Shown piece by piece: positions 34,701-42,764 of a DNA stretch of 45,658 bases. The stretch spans positions 1 through 45,658 of the forward strand of contig JAIXRB010000047.1 in NCBI GenBank assembly GCA_027485405.1, read 5' to 3'. The DNA comes from Leptospiraceae bacterium. Its GTDB lineage: Bacteria > Spirochaetota > Leptospiria > Leptospirales > Leptospiraceae. Within the stretch, counting starts at the first letter, position 1. Every line of letters starts with the position of its first letter. The position numbers were made by a program, and so were the translations under genes. The notes under the pieces are model-generated. The model did no database searches, was not told the DNA's origin, and was given only the letters and a program-made list of their open reading frames with translations.

Positions 34701-34728
34701 AAAAGAAAATGGATCATTTTCTTTTTTT
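34701..34728. terminator. Bidirectional intrinsic terminator
   Basis: AAAAGAAAAT (34701-34710) and ATTTTCTTTT (34716-34725) are perfect inverted repeats around GGATC. The stem is A/T-rich and is flanked by A's on one side and T's on the other, so it can end transcription from both sides. It lies between the SafE-like gene (plus) and the convergent gene ending at 34727. Confidence 0.65.
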
Positions 34729-35041
34729 AGTAAAAGTACTTATCTTGGAAGAACTTTGCCTTTCCTGGTGTCAGTTGGTCCATAGCTAGAACAGCTATTA
34801 AAGCTTTTCCAAGTTGTTTTTTGTTGATAGAAATCCATTTACGAAAACTTTTTTTTTCAGCATCAGGACCCACCAGAATCAATTCTCTTGTATTTTCCAA
34901 TTCCTTGGCTAATAGTTCATAATAAGAATCTTCAGACAATTTTGCGTCTTTGGTCTTTTTCCAAAATTGGTCGCCCTTTGCCGTATGGTATTGAAAAGCG
35001 TGAGCTTCATTCGAATCTAAGTATATAATGGAACTGGACAT
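34727..35041 (-). CDS. Small eRF1-domain-like protein (baeRF/translational-machinery family)
   Basis: The 104-residue protein begins with a beta strand (SSSIIYLDSNEAHAFQY). It has the family core DSYYELLAKELENTRELILVGPDAEKKSF and ends IAVLAMDQLTPGKAKFFQDKYF. This resembles small bacterial proteins with the eRF1 domain-3 fold, usually written LLVGPGxAKxxF ... DHPTDGQL.. ARKYF. Their function is unknown; a link to ribosomes is inferred from the fold. A strong AGGAGG ribosome-binding site precedes the ATG and overlaps one arm of an inverted repeat. An FNR-type palindrome lies about 85-98 bases upstream, and a possible -10 (TATGTT, minus strand, 35105-35100) sits at the right distance. Control with the neighbouring oxidase genes is therefore plausible. 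Confidence 0.7.
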   Translation of the reverse strand: MSSSIIYLDSNEAHAFQYHTAKGDQFWKKTKDAKLSEDSYYELLAKELENTRELILVGPDAEKKSFRKWISINKKQLGKALIAVLAMDQLTPGKAKFFQDKYFY

Positions 35042-35049
35042 TTTCCCTC

Positions 35050-35066
35050 CTGAACCTTAAGTTCAG
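35050..35066 (-). promoter_or_regulatory. Inverted repeat overlapping the ribosome-binding site of the eRF1-like gene
   Basis: CTGAAC and GTTCAG are six-base inverted repeats around five bases. On the minus strand the 3' arm runs into the CAGGAGG ribosome-binding site. In RNA this hairpin could mask ribosome entry; as DNA it could be an operator. Confidence 0.4.
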
Positions 35067-35125
35067 ATTCGTCGCATTTTTCCGCTACGTCGAGCAGAAA
35101 ACATAGCAATTTACACTACAAAAGG

Positions 35126-35139
35126 TTGATATTTCTCAA
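35126..35139. promoter_or_regulatory. FNR/CRP-type palindrome upstream of the eRF1-like gene
   Basis: On the minus strand this reads TTGAGAAATATCAA, matching TTGAT-N4-ATCAA at 9 of 10 positions and sharing the AAAT spacer with the site before ccoN. A candidate -10 (35105-35100) places the site centre at about -40, the classic activator position. It overlaps the stop codon of the kelch gene ending at 35136. Confidence 0.55.
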
Positions 35140-36947
35140 TTCGAAGTGGGTCTGGGGCCATAGAAATAGGTTTTTCGGCTGGTGCTCCCATCACTTGCCT
35201 GGCCACCAATTAAGAAAATGGAGCCATTGGAAAGCCTGACGGGAGAAAAAAATGTTCTGGGTTCCAGATCAAATCCCAGATCTAAAAAGACGTTGCTTTT
35301 TTTGTAATCGAATTTCTCTATTAGGCGAGTTGCCTGATTTGCAATATTTGTAGCCCCCCCTCCAAAGAGAAGAAAGCTATCATCCTGCCCCACTGCCAAA
35401 GCACTTGCCATTCGTCCAAAGCGAAGAGCAGGTAACAAAGTTACTTTGTTTGCTTTTACATCGAATAAGAAAATAGAATTAGAGGATAAGATTTCAGTCC
35501 CTGGGCTTAAAATGACATTGCCATCGCCAAGCAGAGTACAGTTAAAAAGGGAATTTGGAATGGGAAGAAGAGGCCCTGCTGAAAAAGAATTGGAACTAGG
35601 ATTGTAAAATTCTGTTGTTTCCAGCATAGCACTTATAATTCTCGAAAATCCCCCCGCTAACCAAACTCTTCCGTCATTGAGACGAATGGCACATTGATGA
35701 CTTCTTCCAACGCTCATGTTTGGACCATCGGAAAAAGTCTTTGAATTAGGATCGTACAGCAATGTTCGGTTGGTGCTGGCGAAGGGTTGTAAGCCCGATA
35801 AAGCGGCAACAGTAGAAGTAAAGCTAACAATGCCCCCAGCGATTAATACACGACCGTCAGCAAGCAGAGTTGCGCTATGATAAGTTCTAGGGAATGTTAG
35901 ATTCGGCAATATTGTCAAGTTATCGGTATTTGGGTTTAATAGCTCGGCCCGATTGTGAATGGTCGCAGTGGCAGAATCTACTAAATCTTGCCCCCCAACT
36001 AAGAGAATGGATTCATCATTTAAGAGGGTCGCAGTTTGACCTAAGATTGCTGGATAAAGAATGGATGCCAGGACTTGGAAAGAGGATTGACCAACTCTTA
36101 GGATTTCAGATTGGTTGGCATTGAATTTATTTCGCCCATTGATTGCCACTACACTTCCATTTGCTAAGTGGAAGACAAAGGGACTGCTTCTTTCTGAGAC
36201 CAAGTTGGGACCTTCTGTTAGTCCAATGAATTTGATTTGGAACGTCCTTTGGATAGAATTTCCTGCCGAGTCTTTGCCCTTGGAGAACTCTAGATTCAGA
36301 GTTCCTGGTGAATTGTTGAGACTAATCGTTTCAAAAAAGAGTCGGTATTTTCGAGTTTCTAATTGAACAATACTTCTCAATCGAACCTTAGGAGCGATGC
36401 TTCCGGTGAGCAAGGGCAAATCTAACTCTGAAATTGGTTCATTGAATTCCAAATCCCAGTAACGGTTGCTAAAGAAAGAATAATCTAATAGAGGTTCATA
36501 ACCGACCAATTCTACGCTGGGTAGGTTGTTATTGATAATAACTTGACGATCAGTATTTGTCAGAGTTCGACCAGTTCTAGAAAGGATCGAGCTTAGTTTA
36601 ATTGGCACAGATTGATCGGAGCTAAGATTCGCTATTTTGATAGAAACACTCGCGTCTGTTCTCCAGATTCCCTCTTTCCATTCTAGCTTGGGATTCTCTC
36701 TTTGGAATTTTTCTTTGAATTCTCTGGAATCTAAAGGAAGATTGCAATCTAAGTCTATCTGGTCCAGCTTACCAACGATCGAATTGTTTGCTGGATTCAT
36801 ACCACATTCAAATGGGATCGAACTTCCAATACCCAATTGTAAACTGAGACCCAACTCCGATTTGGGATCTAAAACATTGCTTTTCACGTTTCCCGGATCA
36901 CAAGAGACAAGAAAACAGAGTGCAAATGGGAAGATCCATTTACTCAC
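35136..36947 (-). CDS. Kelch-repeat lipoprotein, third of three
   Basis: The 603-residue protein starts with GTG at 36947 behind GGAGGA and has a lipoprotein signal (FPFALCFLVSC, Cys15). Residues ~80-250 form an Ig-like region (VELVGYEPLLDY, LEFNEPISELDLPL). From ~260 to the end about seven kelch-type blades follow, with repeated DGRVLIAGG, ESILLVGGQ and GSIFLIGGQ strands and conserved R-x-x-H/A positions; they should form a beta-propeller. Kelch propellers usually bind proteins or glycans; the ligand here is unknown. It overlaps the preceding kelch gene by 8 bases (GTGAGTAA), so it is the last member of the caspase-kelch operon. Confidence 0.85.
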   Translation of the reverse strand: MSKWIFPFALCFLVSCDPGNVKSNVLDPKSELGLSLQLGIGSSIPFECGMNPANNSIVGKLDQIDLDCNLPLDSREFKEKFQRENPKLEWKEGIWRTDASVSIKIANLSSDQSVPIKLSSILSRTGRTLTNTDRQVIINNNLPSVELVGYEPLLDYSFFSNRYWDLEFNEPISELDLPLLTGSIAPKVRLRSIVQLETRKYRLFFETISLNNSPGTLNLEFSKGKDSAGNSIQRTFQIKFIGLTEGPNLVSERSSPFVFHLANGSVVAINGRNKFNANQSEILRVGQSSFQVLASILYPAILGQTATLLNDESILLVGGQDLVDSATATIHNRAELLNPNTDNLTILPNLTFPRTYHSATLLADGRVLIAGGIVSFTSTVAALSGLQPFASTNRTLLYDPNSKTFSDGPNMSVGRSHQCAIRLNDGRVWLAGGFSRIISAMLETTEFYNPSSNSFSAGPLLPIPNSLFNCTLLGDGNVILSPGTEILSSNSIFLFDVKANKVTLLPALRFGRMASALAVGQDDSFLLFGGGATNIANQATRLIEKFDYKKSNVFLDLGFDLEPRTFFSPVRLSNGSIFLIGGQASDGSTSRKTYFYGPRPTSN

Positions 36948-38766
36948 TGGTGTATTCCTCCGCAGAACGCAGAATTGTTGCTATTCTCCCTCCAATCGCC
37001 ATGCCACCACCCTTGGAATAGGTATAAGAACAGGCATTGATTCTTCCGGAAATGTTACTGGAAGCAATTGTAGAAAGCTCTGTCACTGGGTTCCAAACTT
37101 CGGAATTGGGCAAAGCTGAATCATAAAAAGCGGTTCTTTCTCTTCCGCCAGAGATATTGAAACGGTCCTTTCCGAAAGGAAATAAGAAGGAATTGCCTTC
37201 TATCCTGCCCAAATTAATGTTCGAGAGTCTTTTTACAGTGAGGCTAGGAAACTCAATCATTTCAATGGAAAACACTGGTTGTTCAGTTGGAGAAGTTCTT
37301 CGAAAACCTCCCAAAACTAGAATGTTTCCATTGCTAAGCTGGTATGAAAGAGCACCGATTCTAGGTTCAATGGTGGAAGTAAGAGGTGTAAGTTGGTTTG
37401 TGGTTGGATCTAAAACCTCCATAGAACCAGTGGCAACTGAGGGAGACACCTCTCCACCAGCAATGAGAACTCTTCCATCTTTCAAAAGAACTTGTATATG
37501 CTCTCTTCTGGGTTCAGACATGGTTGCGACTACAGTTGAGGTTCCAGTGGAGAGGTTTACTCTTTCTATGGTTTTTGCTTCTGCTGTGGCTAAAGGGGTA
37601 GAATTGTTTCCACCGCTGATGAGAATCGTCCCATCTGACAAAAGCAACTGAGCATGTCGTTCCCGGGAAACTTTGAGGTTTGGTCCCAGCCGCCATTGAT
37701 TCAAAGCTGGATTGAAGATTTCTGTGCTAAACAATCCAATATTTGGTGTTTGGGTGCCGGGAACTTGGGGACCCCATCCTCCAGATACAAAGACTTCTCC
37801 ATTGGGTAAAAGAGTGATTTGGTGTTCTCGCCTGCCCACATTAAAGCTAGGACCAAAGGAAAATGACTTTGCAATGGGATCATAGAATTCAGTACTTTGT
37901 AGAATGTTCAGCTGACCCGCCACTGTGTTTTGTGTTCCACCAGTTACCAATCCTCTTCCGTCGAGCAGTTCGACAGCGGCACAAGCTCGGCGAGGAGTAT
38001 TCATACTGGAGGTGGGTCGAAATCCAAAGATAGAAGAAGTGAGCGTCGGGGTTTCTGCCTGATTTCCTGCTTTATCTACAAGAGTTGGGAATTGAAATTC
38101 AATTTTGCCACCTTCAAAAGCTGGTGTTCCATTCAGCAATAGTTTCCAAGACTTGGTATTTGATCGCAAAACCTGAGATACAACCAATGTATTGCGAGCA
38201 TTCCCCGATATTCTAATTTGAGATGCCTCAGGTAGGGTTTCGATTTCCTCTGAAAGATCGACTTTGATATAGCCTTGAGAAAGCTCCGTTGCATCAAATT
38301 TGCCTTCAAATTCAAAGGCTAAACTAGGAGGACTTGAATCAATCTCCAATGTCAGAGTATTGGGAGATATATTTCTCTGTAAGCTGGTCAGTCTTTCTTG
38401 GATTGGGAATGTATAGATTCCAGTAGCCAAGTCGGATTTGATCTTTAAATCATAACTACCAACCCCTCGATTCTCGGAAGAATGAAAAGGGACTTCACCT
38501 TTATCAGAGTCTAAAAAAAGACTTAAGCCACCCAATGATGCTAAAGGCTGGTTTGTTGTAAGTCGCACTGTATCACCTGGTTTTGCTATGCTCCTATTCA
38601 AGGAAAGGATCAGATTTCCTGAATTTGATTCTATGGTGGAGAGAAGGCTTTGAGTCACTGGATCCAGAAACAAATTTTTACCGACAGAAGGTTGACAACT
38701 GCAAAGGATAATCAATAACAAAACAGGGAATAAACTTTTCTTCGAATGGATTAGATTAGTCCACAC
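36940..38766 (-). CDS. Kelch-repeat lipoprotein, second of three
   Basis: I choose the GTG at 38766 (608 residues), because a GGAG site precedes it and it gives a compact lipoprotein signal ending LLIILCSC. An ATG at 38832 would add 22 residues and a 77-base overlap. An Ig-like region lies at ~30-245 (IAKPGDTVRLTTNQPLA, LTLEIDSSPPSLAF). About seven kelch blades follow, with the strands GEVFVSGGW, GTILISGGN, GRVLIAGGE and GNILVLGGF. The fold is predicted to be a surface or periplasmic beta-propeller. It shares architecture with the third kelch protein and is probably a paralogue. It overlaps the upstream kelch gene by 11 bases and the downstream one by 8. Confidence 0.85.
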   Translation of the reverse strand: MWTNLIHSKKSLFPVLLLIILCSCQPSVGKNLFLDPVTQSLLSTIESNSGNLILSLNRSIAKPGDTVRLTTNQPLASLGGLSLFLDSDKGEVPFHSSENRGVGSYDLKIKSDLATGIYTFPIQERLTSLQRNISPNTLTLEIDSSPPSLAFEFEGKFDATELSQGYIKVDLSEEIETLPEASQIRISGNARNTLVVSQVLRSNTKSWKLLLNGTPAFEGGKIEFQFPTLVDKAGNQAETPTLTSSIFGFRPTSSMNTPRRACAAVELLDGRGLVTGGTQNTVAGQLNILQSTEFYDPIAKSFSFGPSFNVGRREHQITLLPNGEVFVSGGWGPQVPGTQTPNIGLFSTEIFNPALNQWRLGPNLKVSRERHAQLLLSDGTILISGGNNSTPLATAEAKTIERVNLSTGTSTVVATMSEPRREHIQVLLKDGRVLIAGGEVSPSVATGSMEVLDPTTNQLTPLTSTIEPRIGALSYQLSNGNILVLGGFRRTSPTEQPVFSIEMIEFPSLTVKRLSNINLGRIEGNSFLFPFGKDRFNISGGRERTAFYDSALPNSEVWNPVTELSTIASSNISGRINACSYTYSKGGGMAIGGRIATILRSAEEYTSE

Positions 38767-40363
38767 CGAAATACTCCACACTGCTTTTCGCAAACTCTGG
38801 ATCGCCGAAAGTAAAAATTCCTTTTTTCCCATACACGGAAAAGTGGTTTCTTCTGGGATGGAGAAGATTACCCACCAAGAAAGATTTGTTTTCTACCAAG
38901 CTAAAAATCTCGATGCTGGGGATGGAAAATGCCAACGATGTTCCACCTAGCGAAACAATCTGTTTCTCAGATGGTAAAAAAGCGGCACCAGAGTTCATTC
39001 TGCCAGCGTGCAAAAATCCTGGATTTTGAATGGATAGATTAGAAGGCTGGATTGTTTCAACAGAATTGGTTGAAAGACCAAGGGCGCCTGCTCCTCCCAA
39101 GACCCAAACCATTCCTTCCTTGTTTCTAAAAGAATGAAAGTCGATGCGGCTTGAACTGAAGGCGGATGTCGAGGCCGTCATAGTCAAGTTGTTCAAATCT
39201 AAACTAAGAAGGGGTAAGACAAAAGCCAGGGGATTGTCTTCTGTTCTGGATTTTCCTAAGGCAAACCAAACAGAATTTGTGCTTGGTTCAAAAAAAGCTG
39301 TGTGACCAAATCTGGGCAAAACACTCCCAGCGGAATTGATAAACTGAGAGCTGTTTGGTAGAAGGGAGCTGGATTGTAGGTTCAAATCAATGATTTCGTG
39401 AGTGGCTCGAACGGAACTTTCAGTGGTTCCCAAGTTGAAAATTCCCCCAGAAACCAAAACTCTATTGTTTGAAAGACGAACAGCAGTATGCCGGGAACGA
39501 GTTTGGTTCAATTCAAAGGGGAGCACGGTCACTGAGTTTTGTGAAGGGTTGATGAGGATGATTTTTTTGGAGAAGTGGTTTACACTTGTTGTTGGTGAAG
39601 CAAGTTCTCCACTTACAACGAGTACAGCCCCGGAATCCAATAATGTCAAAGAGGGAAAAACCAATCCTTCTGGAAGATCGGGCAGTTTGGTAGAAGTTTC
39701 TGTCGAGAATCGATAGATTTCTATTGTTCTCAAAGGAAGGTTAGAGTTGCTTAGTCCCCCAACGATTAAAACTTCATTGTCATTTAGTTTTACAAAACCC
39801 ATCCTTGATTTTTCTTCCGAAAGCGTGCCCGCTAAACGAGAAGTAGGAATATTGAAAGTAAGAGTGGGATTAGAGAAACGAGTGTCTACCTGCAAACTCG
39901 CATTTAAGGCATTGACAGTCAAAATCGATGGAAGTCTTTTAGAGCTATCTATAGATAAAAAAAGCCGTACTGTAGATTCTGTTAAAGGGACTGAATCTCG
40001 AACCAAAATAGCTTTTCCAGATTCTCCACCAAAAGCAAAGTTAGCTTTTGTAAATTTGGAAGCAATCGAAGATTCAAAACTCAAATCCAAATACCCAGTC
40101 TTTAAAAACAATGGATAATCCAAAGTTTGTGTGTCCGTTGTTATGGTTCCAAAAGAAATAGGAGAGGCCGTAGTTAATGAGGTTTGCCTGGGATAGAGTA
40201 TTTGAAGTGAGAGAGCCCCTAAATTCCTAGGGTCAAAGGAATTTGAGTTTTCTGGAGAAGCCGCTACGCATTGAAAAAGGAGAGCGACGAAAAGACTGGG
40301 AATTCTTCTTTTTGAGCTTATTTTAAAAGCTTGTTTCCAATCCAAAAAGAGTAAGGGTCTCAC
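38756..40363 (-). CDS. Kelch-repeat exported protein, first of three
   Basis: The 535-residue protein starts with GTG at 40363. An N-terminal hydrophobic segment (SLFVALLFQCVAA) could be a lipoprotein signal with Cys at LLFQC. Residues ~45-180 are a beta-rich region without a recognised name. From ~185 about six kelch-like blades follow: NEVLIVGGLSN, GAVLVVSGE, NRVLVSGGIFN, GMVWVLGGAG, KQIVSLGGTS and a terminal strand KGIFTFGD. The gene overlaps the end of the caspase-like gene by 41 bases and the next kelch gene by 11. The start is uncertain; a TTG at 40345 is an alternative. Function is unknown beyond a likely binding propeller. Confidence 0.82.
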   Translation of the reverse strand: MRPLLFLDWKQAFKISSKRRIPSLFVALLFQCVAASPENSNSFDPRNLGALSLQILYPRQTSLTTASPISFGTITTDTQTLDYPLFLKTGYLDLSFESSIASKFTKANFAFGGESGKAILVRDSVPLTESTVRLFLSIDSSKRLPSILTVNALNASLQVDTRFSNPTLTFNIPTSRLAGTLSEEKSRMGFVKLNDNEVLIVGGLSNSNLPLRTIEIYRFSTETSTKLPDLPEGLVFPSLTLLDSGAVLVVSGELASPTTSVNHFSKKIILINPSQNSVTVLPFELNQTRSRHTAVRLSNNRVLVSGGIFNLGTTESSVRATHEIIDLNLQSSSLLPNSSQFINSAGSVLPRFGHTAFFEPSTNSVWFALGKSRTEDNPLAFVLPLLSLDLNNLTMTASTSAFSSSRIDFHSFRNKEGMVWVLGGAGALGLSTNSVETIQPSNLSIQNPGFLHAGRMNSGAAFLPSEKQIVSLGGTSLAFSIPSIEIFSLVENKSFLVGNLLHPRRNHFSVYGKKGIFTFGDPEFAKSSVEYFGVD

Positions 40364-41690
40364 GCCCTAAAGTCCCATGATTCAGGAATTTAGCATCTAA
40401 AAAAAGCCGAGAGCCCAATTGTTTTGGTTTTTCTGGTCCAAAAACGTAGAAATCAAAAACATTCCCGAGCCAAAGAGCAAGTAGCAAATTCAGTGACAAA
40501 TCGTAATCCTTTCTTGCCTCTTCCGCTCGCTCTCGTGCCGGCGAAAGTGCAAAATAATTGAAGACAATGGTTTCCTGAAACCTTGCCCCTGGGGGAAGTC
40601 CAACGGCATTAGAATATTCTGCATTTGCGATCTCATTTTGATTGAATCGATAGGCAGTGTTCAAAAGAGCAAAGGAAAAGAGGGACATAAAAACGGTCCC
40701 TTTGGTTTTTTGGCCGCGTTCATAGTGTCCCCACCCTGGAAAAACCAAGGATCGGAAGGCATAGGTGGGATTGAATGGATTGAACAAAGGTGCATCTACC
40801 ATGGAAGTTTCTGGATTGAAAGCATAGGAAAGAACAATGTCTTCAGAGGATTCACCATAGTATTTTACATAGGGTTTTTGAACTCGTTGGTTGGATTTGG
40901 ACCATTCTTTGAGGCTTGAAATCACATACTCGGACAGTTCCGTGTAGGAAACCTTTCCGTTGAAATTTGAATCTGCCCTACCCTCTAACCCATAGATCAC
41001 ATACTTTGTAAAGACTCCGTATGCACTCAATGTATCTTCGTAACTCGCATAGCCAGATTTAGTTGAATACAAGACAGATACAGACTCAATGCCATTGAAG
41101 TTTTGGTTATTGAGATAATTTACCCCTTGTTCGGTTGTGTTTTGTTCAGGGTTCCTGCAAGCATCGATGATAAAAATAACTCGTTTGAGCTTTTTTAGGC
41201 GAGTTTTTAAGAGCAAACTTTCTACGCTAATTCCAGTTTGCACCGAATTGCTGAGATTTCCATCTTCTGGTAGTAGAAATGCTTTTTCCTCGTAATCGAT
41301 AAAACCGTGACCCGAAAAATAAACGAGGAGAAAATCCTCTGGACTCATTTGATCGATCAAATTAGAAAATTCGTTTTCAATTTCATACTTTGTGGCTCGC
41401 CCTTCTGTTTCCGTGAGTGGGCTTTGGACTATGGATTTTACTTTGTCATAGGATCCAGATCGGTAGATTGTGCGAAGAATTCCTTCGGCATCATTCTTCG
41501 CATTCTTAAGGTTTATCAGTTTTAGGTCTTTGTATTCATTGATCCCTATCACCAGTGCAAAACGCTTTCCTCCAGCTTTAGAGCTCCCAAGGTCAGAATC
41601 GGGCAGAATGGGAACCCCTTGGGCGACCAATCCGAAAGGAAAGGCGAATGCCAAAATCAGAAGTGAATGAATTGGTCTCAAACGTAACAA
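40323..41690 (-). CDS. Exported caspase-like (C14) protease with EF-hand-type loop and PGWGHY membrane domain
   Basis: The 455-residue protein starts with TTG at 41690 behind GGGAAAG and has a signal peptide (HSLLILAFAFPFGLVAQG). The caspase/metacaspase p20 domain (about 43-180) has RFALVIGINEY, the catalytic His128 in VYFSGHGF and the catalytic Cys178 in FIIDACRN. A p10-like region follows, containing D240-S-N242-F-N244-G-K-V-S248-Y-T-E251, which fits a canonical EF-hand calcium loop. Residues ~305-430 form a multi-helix membrane domain with LVFPGWGHYERG, like the protein at 25618-26667. Metacaspases cleave after Arg/Lys and many need calcium. An extracytoplasmic caspase is unusual. Three kelch genes follow with overlaps. 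Confidence 0.9.
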   Translation of the reverse strand: MLRLRPIHSLLILAFAFPFGLVAQGVPILPDSDLGSSKAGGKRFALVIGINEYKDLKLINLKNAKNDAEGILRTIYRSGSYDKVKSIVQSPLTETEGRATKYEIENEFSNLIDQMSPEDFLLVYFSGHGFIDYEEKAFLLPEDGNLSNSVQTGISVESLLLKTRLKKLKRVIFIIDACRNPEQNTTEQGVNYLNNQNFNGIESVSVLYSTKSGYASYEDTLSAYGVFTKYVIYGLEGRADSNFNGKVSYTELSEYVISSLKEWSKSNQRVQKPYVKYYGESSEDIVLSYAFNPETSMVDAPLFNPFNPTYAFRSLVFPGWGHYERGQKTKGTVFMSLFSFALLNTAYRFNQNEIANAEYSNAVGLPPGARFQETIVFNYFALSPARERAEEARKDYDLSLNLLLALWLGNVFDFYVFGPEKPKQLGSRLFLDAKFLNHGTLGRETLTLFGLETSF

Positions 41691-41820
41691 TGATTCTTTC
41701 CCACTCTAACACTAAGGACGATGTTTGCATTGTCAACCGCGGAAAGTGGAAAACGGAATTCTTTCCAAAGAGACATAATTTTTTACTATCGTTTCCAAGA
41801 AAAAAGCCGAAATCTGTACT

Positions 41821-42393
41821 ATGCAAATCGAATCGTTTCCCGGAGTGCAAAGCATTCTTCAGAGAATCCGAGAAATCTCTCAAAAATTTGAAGAACCTAA
41901 AATTGCCTCTCCTAAGTTTGAGGAAATCTTAAAAGAAGGGATTGCCGAACAACCGAAGACTTCTTCCCTGTTGCCAAAAACGGAAAAAGGAGACTTGCTC
42001 GGTTATATCGAAGGGCTTGCCCTGGAGAAAGGATTGGATCCAAATTTAATTAAAGCAGTTGTCAAAGCAGAGTCAGGCTTTGAACCAAATGCCACTTCCA
42101 AAAAAGGGGCAATGGGGCTTATGCAACTCATGCCAAAAACAGCAGAGTCATTAGGTGTGGAAGATCCCTACGACCCTTATCAGAATTTAGCCGGAGGTTC
42201 CGAATACCTAAGTTCAATGATACAGCAGTTTGGTTCTTGGGAGAAAGGTGTTGCCGCCTACAATGCTGGGCCAGGTGCTGTGAAAAAATACAATGGCATT
42301 CCGCCATACGCTGAAACCCAAAACTATGTCGAAAAAGTTAAGAAAAACTATGAATCTTATGTTAAGAACCGGGATTCAGTTCAAAAGTTTTAA
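41821..42393 (+). CDS. Lytic transglycosylase, SLT family
   Basis: The 190-residue protein has a lysozyme-like SLT domain at about 62-180. The catalytic Glu84 is in VKAESGFEPNA, with the family motifs KGAMGLMQLMPKTAESLG, NLAGGSEYLSSM and GVAAYNAGPGAVKKYNGIPPYAETQNYV. It cleaves peptidoglycan glycan strands. No signal peptide is visible. The N-terminal 60 residues are polar with short helices (SILQRIREISQKF, FEEIL), as in transglycosylases that remodel the wall for flagella or secretion machines, so export through such a machine is possible. Its 3' end overlaps the convergent response regulator by 32 bases. Confidence 0.92.
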   Translation: MQIESFPGVQSILQRIREISQKFEEPKIASPKFEEILKEGIAEQPKTSSLLPKTEKGDLLGYIEGLALEKGLDPNLIKAVVKAESGFEPNATSKKGAMGLMQLMPKTAESLGVEDPYDPYQNLAGGSEYLSSMIQQFGSWEKGVAAYNAGPGAVKKYNGIPPYAETQNYVEKVKKNYESYVKNRDSVQKF

Positions 42394-42754
42394 AAATCTC
42401 TAGGTATTTTTCTTTTAAAATAGGTTTCACTAAGTAGTCTGTTATCTGAGGAAAGCTTGCGGCTTTTTTTCTGTCCTCCTCATTGTTACTGGAAGACACA
42501 ATGTACAGTTTACAGCCCCCCAAGGAAAAGATTTTGTGCTCATTTAAAAGATCCAAAAGTTCCCAGCCATCCATGGTAGGCATATTGAGATCTAAAAACA
42601 CAACATCAGGTAGGTTATCACCTTTTAGGAAAATGTCTAAAGCCTCTTCGGCATCATCGAAATGTTCGAGCGAAAAAGGAATCTTTGTTGACTCCATAAT
42701 TTTACCAGCTAGTACGCGATAGACTTTATCGTCATCGATGATAGCGATCTTCAT
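42362..42754 (-). CDS. Stand-alone response regulator (CheY-like receiver)
   Basis: I use the ATG at 42754 (130 residues), directly at MKIAIIDDD; a TTG at 42790 would add 12 residues and overlap the gene before it. The receiver domain has the acidic pocket D7-D9, the phosphoacceptor D55 in VVFLDLNMPTMDGWELL, the switch Ser region YIVSSSNN and the conserved Lys in YLVKPI. There is no output domain, so it must act by protein contact. No histidine kinase is encoded nearby. It lies 10 bases after the membrane-protein gene and overlaps the transglycosylase gene tail to tail. Confidence 0.92.
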   Translation of the reverse strand: MKIAIIDDDKVYRVLAGKIMESTKIPFSLEHFDDAEEALDIFLKGDNLPDVVFLDLNMPTMDGWELLDLLNEHKIFSLGGCKLYIVSSSNNEEDRKKAASFPQITDYLVKPILKEKYLEIFKTFELNPGS

Positions 42755-42764
42755 TGGTTCGGAT

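Noticed and set aside
36637..39716. Several plus-strand frames of 100-165 codons opposite the kelch genes
   Set aside because: The Gly-rich kelch strands leave open antisense frames; these lack ribosome-binding sites and domain features.
41708..41736. TTGACA (minus strand) as a -35 for the caspase operon
   Set aside because: The -35 is perfect, but no acceptable -10 lies at 16-18 bases; left out as a feature.
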